NCBI GenBank assembly: GCA_036939755.1
Contig: JALLAZ010000986.1
Coordinates: 1-29,656, forward strand
Source of the DNA: Stephanodiscus triporus
Taxonomy: Eukaryota > Bacillariophyta > Thalassiosirophyceae > Thalassiosirales > Thalassiosiraceae
Direction of reading: 5' to 3'
Length of the DNA: 29,656 nt
The position numbers and the translations under genes were made by a program. The notes under the pieces are model-generated. The model ran no database searches. It had not been told where the DNA came from and saw nothing but the letters and a program-made list of their open reading frames with translations. This document shows, piece by piece, positions 19,401-26,472 of the stretch. How positions within the stretch are numbered: position 1 is the stretch's first letter; every line of letters starts with the position of its first letter.

Positions 19401-22305
19401 GCCCTTGCCTGGCGGAGGAGCAGCAGGAATTGGTCACAAGGCGGTGCAGCACGCTGAGAAGACACTGGGAGCAATGACCAGCCCCGACGGGAGCAGTCGC
19501 GCCGCGATAATGATGATGCAGGACAAGGCACAACAGTGGTTGACCAATGTGCGGGACGGCAAACTACACCGCCGGGACGTCTGGTTCTCGCTGAAATTCC
19601 AACTAGTACCGAGAATCATATATGGCCTCTGCAGCTCCACGGCCAGCTTCGACGAACTAAACGAGGCTATGCGCAAACAGTACTACCAGATATTACCTCT
19701 CGGTGGGGTGGTACGGACCGCAACCGTGGAGAGTCGGACCATCGCGCCAGGCTTTTTCGGTATCGGGCTGCCACATCTGGGAGTGGAGGCGCTGGTGGCG
19801 ATGTCAAACAAACTACTCATGCACTACGGATGCGACACGGCGACGGGGAGATTTATGCGATCCAGCCACTCGCTCTTTCTGCTGGAATTAGGGATATCCG
19901 CGCAGCCCCTGCAGGAATCCTACGAGAGGTACAGCTTCCTCTCGACGCACTCGTGGATGAAAATGCTTTGGGAAAAACTATCCAAGTTCGGTGTACGGAC
20001 GTTCATAGCAGACGGAGTGGTCGAGACCCCACGGGCGGGAGACCGCTTCCTCATGCAGGCGTTTGTTGAGAAGGGATATCCACGGGATATCCTCCTACGG
20101 CTCAATCGGGTACGAGTATATTGGCAAGCGCTGTTCGTCTCAGATATCATGACAGCATCGGGACTTAAGATCGACCCCGAGGTGCTGGGCCGCCCAACTG
20201 TGTATCGGAAGAGATCATACCTGCGGTGGCCAACGGAGCATCCGACGGCCTCCGATTTCCATACATGGCGGGATGCGATATTGTCATTATGCCCGAGCCG
20301 GAATGCTGGGTCGAGGTTAGGCGCATTCACCATCGCGGCACACAGGAGATGGGAGTGGAGATGGGACGAGGAATCCGGATGCTTATGCAGGAACAGTGCA
20401 GATAGCGAGTCAGAGGACGTTTTCCGGGCAGGTCGAAAACCAAACAGATTTTACTACTCGGAGACACGGCCGGCCACAAGCGGTGGAATGAGTTGCTCGG
20501 TGGAGCCAACCCACGCTGGACAGGTCGAAGGGGGATGGCGATTGACATCGGTGGCTCAGGCAGTCATCCCGGACCCCCCCCCGCGCAACTTCATGGAAGT
20601 ACTTCGGTCATGGGGCAACACATGGCTGTGGGATAACATTTGGCTCATCGGCGAGCATGGTTGGATAAACGATGCCATATCGGACGGGTCCTTATTGGCG
20701 GTCACGGATGGCTCCTTCATCCGCGAGCAGTACCCGACCCTATGCTCTGCGGCCTTCGTGCTTGAATGCACAAAGGGACGCGGCCGCTTGATTGGATCAT
20801 TCTCCGAATCATCAAGGGTGGCGAACGCATATCGGGGGGAGCTATTAGGATTGATGGCCATTCACCTAATTCTGCGGAGCGTTGACATCGCACACGGCGG
20901 CAACGGTGGGAGCGTCGAGGTGGTATCGGACTGTTTAGGCGCATTACGACGGGTGACGGATCTCCCGCCCTATCGGATCCCTTCTAGATGCAAGCATTCC
21001 GACATCCTCAAGAACATCTTGGTCCACTGTCGACACCTGTCCTTCACGATACACTACCGTCACGTCAGGGCGCATCAAGACGATGCCACGTCGTTTAAAA
21101 AGCTCAGCAGAAAGGCACAACTCAATTGCATTTGCGACCACACTGCAAAGCAGCGTATAGCAGCTGATGGGAGCGGAAGCGAGAGGCCGGTGCGGTTGTT
21201 CCCACTGGAACCGATCGGGATGTTCGTCAACGGGGAGAAGCTAACATCCGATACGGGTGACGCACTCCGATTCTGGGCCCACTATCAGATGGCCCGGTCA
21301 TACTACCATTCCAAAGGCATAATCTCGCACGATCAGTTTGACGAGACGGACTGGGGGTCCCTCCAGAGCACACTCACGTCGTTGCCACGGCTTTTCCAGC
21401 TGTGGGCTGCAAAACAGGTGAACAGGATTGCAGGGACAATGGCATTCCTATCGCATCAGGACGGTCGGAGCGACTTGTGCCCGAGCTGCGAGGCATGCAA
21501 GGAGACGTGCACCCACATCGCGCGATGTCCTGAGGCCGGGCGATCATCAGCCTTCGCCCAGTCGACGGAGGAGTTGGACCTATGGCTCGGCACCAGTCAC
21601 ACCCACCCAGATCTCCATTCCATGCTTCTCAGGTATACGCGGGGACGGGGTACGGTCTCTTGCCTTGACTGCGCCATCTCACTGGACCTCCCACCGATTC
21701 TGCAGGACCTAGCACGCTCCCAGGATGTCATCGGATGGGACCTCTATATGATGGGGATGCTATCCTCGAAACTGGCCGCCGTCCAAAGCGTGTACCTCCT
21801 GCAACATCATTCGACACGTCCGGTTTCAAAATGGCTATCTGGACTAATCACGCAGCTCCTCCAGGTGACACACTGCCAATGGATCTACAGGTGTGTCCTA
21901 GTCCACGACCGGTCAACAGGCACACTGATATCGGCGCACAAGGAGGAAATGTTGAAGGAAATAGAGCACCAACTCGATCTGGGCGAGGAGGGGCTGGCGG
22001 AGGAGGACAAGTTTCTCCTGGAATGTAACTTCGACGAACTCGGGACAACGAACGGCGAACAGCAGGAGTACTGGATCCTGGCGGTTCAGGCAGCACGGGA
22101 GGCGTGCCGCTTGCGGGCCGCGGCACAGGGACCGCCCATCGCAGCAGGCGCGGTCACATCACAGGAAGCCGCGGGCGCGGGAGCGCCGCAGCGCGGGGGA
22201 TTGGTAGTCGGTAGGCTTGACAACGTACGGCCGCGCCGCGGGCGCGGACGCACGAAGGCATGGGTTACGTCACAGCGCCGCAGGCGCGGGACCACGGCAG
22301 GGTAA
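16411..22305 (+). CDS. Retrotransposon ORF2: APE endonuclease, reverse transcriptase, RNase H
   Basis: This polyprotein would nick target DNA and copy the element RNA into it. From the first in-frame ATG (16411) it has 1,964 residues. Endonuclease residues are visible: Asn84/86 (CENANGF), Glu117 (CEHRL), Tyr207 (YNPC), Asp265/Asn267 (MDHNEH), Asp311 (IDGLW) and Asp335-His336 (GDHRAF). RT motif A is VDASNCYDRI (Asp811), motif B is QGMCQGNGASPAGW, and motif C is YVDD (Asp923/924). RNase H has Asp1433 (TDGSF), Glu1477 (YRGELLGL), Asp1507 (VSDCLG) and His1555/Asp1557 (RAHQDD). A Cys/His cluster follows (CPSCEACKETCTHIARC, from 1690), then an Arg/Gly-rich tail. All catalytic positions I can identify are present, so it looks functional. 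The frame is open from 16156 without an ATG, so the true translation start is uncertain. Confidence 0.92.
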   Translation: MEHLRIRADRFRKQGRLEEGEMEAIIREIREEYEEKEGRDQARGETRAEEHARVLEAVGEGLLQTHGTAPNSKQEGIFRMMCENANGFHNRISGNQKIAKALDIKEDLDIDCLLYCEHRLNLRHQSNVNDFKQMFQREIACTAVAAHNVHEWKQAGRAQEGGTGAICFGDATGYIRKVGKDEEGLGRWSWILLGGSDGHMTRLITAYNPCKSGKANSGTSYQQQRRYFIMKKQDLTCPRTLFRRHLTAALEKWRAAGERLVLFMDHNEHVYDGTLGKTLGDREGLNLREVILDKTGVQTGATFFRGSQPIDGLWASSDLDISNACVMPFGYGVGDHRAFILDIPLESLIGINPVRIVRPASRRLNSRIPGCGKAYIKSLEGNIIRHRLIERLHEAHTGEYTAEERARRVIIIDEEGKTYMRHAEKICRKIKSCRIPFSPEAAIWIRRVQVYYSLLRYHKGRVKNRGNLKRAARRCNIPNPLAMSMEEIYERLKECKRECVFFQEHGKRFRRKHLNARLRLAQEKEDEEAINKISAIIQREKQRNFWRRLNYCTGKKRTRSATTIQAEAAGGAIVEHTTREPVEQTIFTEIHNKRYTMAGEAPICNGDLFEEFGYTSNTTAGQAVLDGTYVAPAGTDPATVDLFAEVAEIRKRVPKDSVMTCITPQQWQRYWRAVNEETSSSESGLHFGHYVVGGASDIISYYHAARVTVVIAHAIQLERWSRGLSVMLEKTLGVTLVTKLRAILLMEADFNATNKIIYGNRMMENARRYNLMPEEIFSERNRMADDGTLCKTLFCDLARQARVPAAIASVDASNCYDRIAHAMASLVFQAFGVPGAAAESMLGTIENMKFFLRTGFGDSTTFAGGGVSIKTQGMCQGNGASPAGWAVISICILSAHGKKGHGAKFICPVTKLARHLSAILYVDDTDILHIDLTKDERVDEVHERIQASVNSWGNLLIATGGALQPAKCFYSIISFEWINGMWRYASNEPRTDLGISVPLPGGGAAGIGHKAVQHAEKTLGAMTSPDGSSRAAIMMMQDKAQQWLTNVRDGKLHRRDVWFSLKFQLVPRIIYGLCSSTASFDELNEAMRKQYYQILPLGGVVRTATVESRTIAPGFFGIGLPHLGVEALVAMSNKLLMHYGCDTATGRFMRSSHSLFLLELGISAQPLQESYERYSFLSTHSWMKMLWEKLSKFGVRTFIADGVVETPRAGDRFLMQAFVEKGYPRDILLRLNRVRVYWQALFVSDIMTASGLKIDPEVLGRPTVYRKRSYLRWPTEHPTASDFHTWRDAILSLCPSRNAGSRLGAFTIAAHRRWEWRWDEESGCLCRNSADSESEDVFRAGRKPNRFYYSETRPATSGGMSCSVEPTHAGQVEGGWRLTSVAQAVIPDPPPRNFMEVLRSWGNTWLWDNIWLIGEHGWINDAISDGSLLAVTDGSFIREQYPTLCSAAFVLECTKGRGRLIGSFSESSRVANAYRGELLGLMAIHLILRSVDIAHGGNGGSVEVVSDCLGALRRVTDLPPYRIPSRCKHSDILKNILVHCRHLSFTIHYRHVRAHQDDATSFKKLSRKAQLNCICDHTAKQRIAADGSGSERPVRLFPLEPIGMFVNGEKLTSDTGDALRFWAHYQMARSYYHSKGIISHDQFDETDWGSLQSTLTSLPRLFQLWAAKQVNRIAGTMAFLSHQDGRSDLCPSCEACKETCTHIARCPEAGRSSAFAQSTEELDLWLGTSHTHPDLHSMLLRYTRGRGTVSCLDCAISLDLPPILQDLARSQDVIGWDLYMMGMLSSKLAAVQSVYLLQHHSTRPVSKWLSGLITQLLQVTHCQWIYRCVLVHDRSTGTLISAHKEEMLKEIEHQLDLGEEGLAEEDKFLLECNFDELGTTNGEQQEYWILAVQAAREACRLRAAAQGPPIAAGAVTSQEAAGAGAPQRGGLVVGRLDNVRPRRGRGRTKAWVTSQRRRRGTTAG

Positions 22306-22479
22306 GGGCAATTTTAGAGTGCAAGCACATCAAATGCATATGCTCAGCGCCATCTCGTATGGGCTGAACAATTCCCAGGGATACAACATCCTGGATGGAG
22401 AGAGCCCCCTCTCCGCGGTCCCGACTGCAACGCTGTTTCGCACCCGTGCTTACGGCGTATAAAGACTCCATTTGGTTAA
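22306..22479 (+). other. Probable 3' untranslated region of the retrotransposon
   Basis: This stretch follows the ORF2 stop and has no open frame of note. No poly(A) run, short 3' tandem repeat or target-site duplication partner is evident, so the element end may lie anywhere up to about 22530. Confidence 0.45.
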
Positions 22480-23526
22480 ACTGGTCTAGGTAGTAGCAAT
22501 AATCTTCCTAATTTTCTAAGTTGTTCTGTTCTGTTGAAAGTGAGTTGCTGCGGTAAGCATACCACGTTGAGATACGTCGCCGGTGTACACTTCACCACAA
22601 AGGACCTGTATTCATTTGGCGATGGGAAGCAGTACACCAGACGATCCTTGTGGGACCTGGGGCTGTCTGTCCTAAAGATTCTGAAGAAGGTAATCTCTCT
22701 GGTCCCCAAGTTGGAAACCCGCGTTGTAGTGATTGACAAAAGTTACGCAGTAATCAATTATGCATCAGGTAAGAATGAGGATATCTTTCTTGGCTACACT
22801 GACGACGGCATGTATGCAATGAAGCTCAGAGAGGGTCCGGGGAGGCTACTACAGTCTGAAAGTAATGATGACGACATCGACGATGAAGTTATGCCTGAAG
22901 TCGATCGGGAAGCCATTCATACCCAGGATTGGGATCCAGTATTTGTTGGTAAGGTTGCGTTTATTGCATTTGGCCCGTCGTCAAAACAATCTGATCCTAT
23001 TTTAAGAATGGGTTTTGAGTCATCGGGAGATGCGACATCAGCAAAGGTTGGGGGTGAGAGAAGGGAGATCCGAAAGCTGAATGAGAACCGTGCAAACAAC
23101 GATCGTGCTTACGGCGCCAACTGTGGCATCATGAATCGAGTCAAAGATACAATGTGGAATGATTGCTCAGAACGAAGATGATGCCACACACCGCCACCGT
23201 GAGTTGGATGTAGTCTCGGTTGAGTGTTGAGTAAGTTGATTGAGTTGACCGAGAAACAAATTGAGTTGAAGTTAAAATTGGCAGAGAAGTTTGGGGAAGA
23301 ATATCATGCCCAGTTCATGATGTCCATTAATCTTCTGATGGAGAAGCTGGAGCGTTATAATGATGAGTTGGAGAGATCTAGGAGTAATGCAACAACTCAG
23401 AATCCTATCGTAGCATCAGTGTTGATGCAAGCCGCGAGGGCCATGGGTTTGCCAAAAAATGATGAGGTAATCGCCGACGACAATGATGACGACTTTGTCA
23501 CATCTGTTTTAAACACAACTGAATGA
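22480..23526 (+). pseudogene. Unrecognised open frame in two parts, possible Harbinger accessory protein
   Basis: A frame is open from 22480 to a stop at 23179-23181, and the same frame resumes from about 23224 to 23526 after two further stops. Neither part begins with a convincing ATG: the first in-frame ATG is in the DDGMYAMKL segment near 22810. The first part contains KLETRVVVIDKSYAVINYASG and an acidic run (NDDDIDDEV). The second is a charged coiled-coil-like helix (EKQIELKLKLAEKFGEEYH) ending in DNDDDFVTSVLNTTE. It converges on the transposase gene with a 60-base gap. Harbinger elements often encode a second, DNA-binding partner protein; position suggests that role, but no Myb/SANT motif is evident. 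Introns (donor-like GTAAGA near 22770, GTGAGT near 23199) could alternatively make it an intact gene. Confidence 0.4.
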
Positions 23527-23586
23527 TTAATGTTCTGAGTCGTCATATTATTTGTTGAGTTGTCTAGTAGATATTAATGTTAACGA

Positions 23587-25231
23587 TTATTTTTTTGGCC
23601 ATACAACTTCATTCCTACTGAACATAATCTGAAAATGTTCTACTAATCGGCGACGAAATATCGACAGTGATGTGTGCCTTACGTGACGCACACGCGAAGA
23701 CTGCAAATTATCCGGCTCCTCGTCATCAACATCATCGTCATCCCAAGGTAGATGATTCGCCTCCAGATCCTCTCCCACAACATCTGAACCGGGACCCATC
23801 CCTGAACTGTCATAATTTCGAGGATCGAGATTAAGCGACAACCTCGCAAGAGCATTTGGAATCGCCTCGTCAATTCCATCGAAGTCTAGATCTCCTAGCG
23901 ATCCCTCCCAATCACTCATACACACACCACCATCCCACGGTTTAGACAAGCCGTCGATGTCCAGCAACCAGTTGTGCAATGCGCAACAGGTCAACCAAAC
24001 CTTATCGACTACCTTAACACCATACAAGCAAATTCCAACCTTCAGTATTCGCCACCTCCCCTTCAAAATCCCAAAGGTACATTCCACATCCTTTCGCATC
24101 GGCTCTACCCACCTCGACCACGTCATTCGTCACACTAAAAGGAGGCACCGTACAGGACCAGTCCAGGTACCCATTGTCAACAATGACATACACGCCTTTA
24201 TATTTCAGGCCAATCACCTTTCCATCCTGGTCATATCCAAGCAATTCGAAAGTTACATCCTCCAGAATACTCCCATCCTGAATGCCAGATATGAATCTGT
24301 CCAGCCTTACCATGGTCTGGTCGTTCCATCTACCCGGACCGCCCTGTGTAGAATGCAATATCCGACGACGATGATTACACGTTATATTGAACGTCCTCGT
24401 TGTTAGGCTACTCTTGCCACCGAGGTGATTGTTTTTAAGGTTGTACTGACATCTATCAGTCACAATATGCGTGCAGTCGGAGGACCCAACGCAACCGGGG
24501 AAACCAGCCTGTGCGTATTCGCTCATGTTTGAGCGAGCCTCGGGTAAATTTACAGGGGTGAGAACATACTCATCGTAGAGGGCAGTGCTGCCGAAATCAA
24601 GAAACTTGTGGAGAAAGCACCGGTGCACATCGGCAGAAACAGCAGTGCACTCTTCGATATCATCGAAAGTCCACCCACGGCTGAGATAGCGGAGCGATCC
24701 CAGTACGAGCAACTTCACCGGAGATGCCCTCTTGTTGTTAAACTGTGGGCCACACCACCGGGCGAATCGATCATCTTTCCTCACCTTTTCCGCGAGCTGA
24801 AGAAAGGCATTGTATGGGAGACGGAATCGCATCCGAAACTTACTCTGATGAACATCGTCCTCAAGAATATGATAGTTTTGCACATACATCTTGTACCACA
24901 AAGAATCCGTTGGGGACATGATCTCAAGGGGGCCGTCTTCGGTGTCCTTTTGCGCAAGAATATATCGACGCCTACGCGTCCTTATCTCGCGCGGGGGGGT
25001 GGTAACATTGTCCCTGGAATAGTAAGACTCACCGCCGGCGCCAAACTGCATGAAAAGCGATGCCCTCGACCGCGCCCTTTTTCTCAGAGCGTCGGAGTAG
25101 AGCATGTATTTACCGAGGTCAACAGAACCACGGGGGAAGCAGCTTGAAAATAAAGGGATGCGGGGGGGGAAATGCAACTGCATTCCTGAAGGAAGGGAGG
25201 CCGACGCCGGTAGTGCGTTTCGGCCGCTCAT
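23587..25231 (-). pseudogene. Harbinger DDE transposase, frameshifted
   Basis: Harbinger transposases cut and paste DNA with a DDE active site. From the ATG at 25231 the frame encodes an N-terminal region and the helix-rich segment FRLPYNAFLQLAEKVRKDDR. The first catalytic Asp is in VGSSDCTHI and the second in YVIVDNGYLDW. After WSCTVPPFSVTND the homology shifts frame: the expected continuation is RWVEPMRKDVECTFGILKG, holding the catalytic Glu, then RWRILKVGICLYG. It lies in the other frame and runs to a stop at 23587. The switch lies near 24118-24126, and the two frames overlap to 24014. Joined, it would be about 545 residues with all three catalytic acids. The frames overlap directly, and I see no slippery site or intron, so a small indel is likely. 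A sequence error cannot be excluded. Confidence 0.88.
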
Positions 25232-25311
25232 CTTGATGCTCTTTGTGGGAGTAGATGCTCGACGCTGATCCCTTGATACATACCGAGGAACTCAGTATAA
25301 ATCAAAAAGTG

Positions 25312-25388
25312 AAAATTACGTCGGCAAATTACGCTGGACGGAATTGGATTTCAATTCCGTCCAGGATCGGTCCGACGGGCGTAATTTT
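25312..25388. repeat. Nested foldback with a perfect 12-bp hairpin
   Basis: The outer arms are AAAATTACG (25312-25320) and CGTAATTTT (25380-25388). Inside lies a perfect inverted pair, CTGGACGGAATT (25334-25345) and AATTCCGTCCAG (25353-25364), around a 7-base loop. A third GGACGGAATT follows at 25405. It sits about 80 bp upstream of the transposase start, where a Harbinger terminus would be expected, and about 300 bp upstream of the dehydratase gene. Confidence 0.75.
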
Positions 25389-25692
25389 GATTTTTTTCAA
25401 TCGTGGACGGAATTTTGAAATGACCCTCGGATCGCTCAAATTATGCTCAAATTACCCAAAAGGTCGCCAAGCAGTACAAAACCTACATACGACAAAAAAA
25501 CGAGAAAATGAAAAAATTCCGTACGATCACTGTAAGGGACGGCCTGAGAATGCATAATATGGCACTCTCTACTAATCTACGGGGAGAATAATCATACGTA
25601 GGAACTAAGTATGGTTCTTCGTATTTAAATAGAGATACTCTAGTAAAAAAATGTCCACACCGAAAAATGAAAACTCCACCTAAAAAGGACGC
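25389..25692 (+). promoter_or_regulatory. Upstream region of the dehydratase gene
   Basis: The region is AT-rich with no gene. A TATA-like TATTTAAATA lies at about 25622-25631, some 60 bases before the ATG at 25693. No other element can be assigned. Confidence 0.3.
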
Positions 25693-26288
25693 ATGAACCT
25701 TCAGAGCCTCCTCATCTTCATCAGCGCCACCTCTTCTGCCACGCTGATACAAGCATTTCGATCATATTTTTCCTCTCCTTCCTGCGTGCGACACAGAATC
25801 ATGGCCGAAACCAAAGAAGTAGCCACAGCGTGCGGGGTCAAATGCGTCCCTTGCGAGTCTCTCGATAAGTCCCACCTGTTATCCGCCGAACAGATCCAGG
25901 CTGAGTTAACCAGCATGAAGTTGTGGTGCCGAAAGGATGGTAACAAAATTTCACGATCTTTCACGTCGCGCAACTTTCAAGTGAGTAGATTCACTCGTTT
26001 TGTGTCCCTCGCACTTTACCTACTGACTAATTGGTCACAATCTCTTTGTTATCTTTTCTGCAGTGTGCTTTGGACAGTCTTGTAGCCATTGGAAGAATTG
26101 CCGAGAGAGAAAATCACCACCCAGATATGCATTTGACGGGATATCGCGATGTGGAAATCGTTTTGTTCACCCATTCACTGGATGGAATAAGTGCGAATGA
26201 TATTGCTTTGGCAAAAATGATTGATACCGAGGTGACCTTTGTTTACTCTCAACAATGGTTGAAAAAACATCCCGAAGCTAACTCATAA
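25693..26288 (+). CDS. PCD: Pterin-4a-carbinolamine dehydratase, probably plastid-targeted
   Basis: This enzyme (EC 4.2.1.96) dehydrates 4a-hydroxytetrahydropterins, recycling the pterin cofactor of aromatic amino acid hydroxylases. Two exons, 25693-25980 and 26064-26288, flank an 83-bp GTGAGT...CAG intron in phase 0 and give 170 residues. The family signature ENHHPD (His114, His115, Pro116) is followed by GYRDVEIVLFTHSLDGIS and ANDIALAKMID, and the length after the presequence fits the family. The N-terminus (LLIFISATSSATLIQA then FRSYF) resembles a signal peptide with Phe22 just after a possible cleavage site, as in diatom plastid presequences. Met37 (AATCATGGCC) could start a shorter cytosolic form. 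A Cys pair (CGVKCVPC) precedes the domain; its role is unknown. The gene converges on CDC40 with 184 bp between stops. Confidence 0.9.
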
Positions 26289-26472
26289 GTATTACCATGG
26301 CGCAGTCCAATCAGTTGCAACCGTTGACCGGCAGTCCTTACCTACAACCTGTACTAAACTATGCCAGGGGTCGTTTACACTTCTACAATACTGCGCTTTA
26401 CACTTTGCGAAGACCCCCCAAATACCTTGATGTTACGCATGCCTTTTAATTTAACTTAGCAACATCGAGCCT
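26289..26472. other. Convergent intergenic spacer
   Basis: These 184 bases between the dehydratase stop and the CDC40 stop must contain both 3' untranslated regions, which may overlap. No canonical AATAAA is obvious on either strand. Confidence 0.6.

Larger units (their letters stand above)
13282..22479 (+). mobile_element. Apparently intact non-LTR (LINE-type) retrotransposon, about 9.2 kb
   Basis: The element has a 5' untranslated region rich in C and A (from about 13282 to 13897), ORF1, and a very long ORF2 with APE-type endonuclease, reverse transcriptase and RNase H. That domain order, with no integrase, protease or long terminal repeats seen, defines a LINE-type element. Both ORFs lack stops and frameshifts. 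The 3' region after ORF2 has no poly(A) tail, and I found no convincing target-site duplication, so both ends are approximate. The left end follows directly on Helitron coding sequence, suggesting insertion into or beside it. It is GC-richer than its neighbours. The clade is uncertain; EN-RT-RNase H elements include I-like groups. Confidence 0.88.
22480..25388 (-). mobile_element. Harbinger (PIF/Harbinger) DNA transposon remnant
   Basis: The region includes a minus-strand Harbinger transposase, the convergent plus-strand frame, and a foldback at 25312-25388 that may mark one terminus. I found no matching terminal inverted repeat on the left side and no three-base target duplication, so the left boundary is only where the retroelement appears to end. 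The left end may have been lost or separated by the retroelement insertion. Confidence 0.6.

Noticed and set aside
13270..22520. Target-site duplication or long terminal repeats around the retroelement
   Set aside because: Compared both flanks by eye and found no direct repeat longer than about six bases and no LTR-like duplication.
22445..23117. Shared 13-mer CGTGCTTACGGCG at 22445 and 23104 as target duplication or recombination site
   Set aside because: Exact 13-base matches are expected by chance several times in a window of this size, and the flanks do not match.
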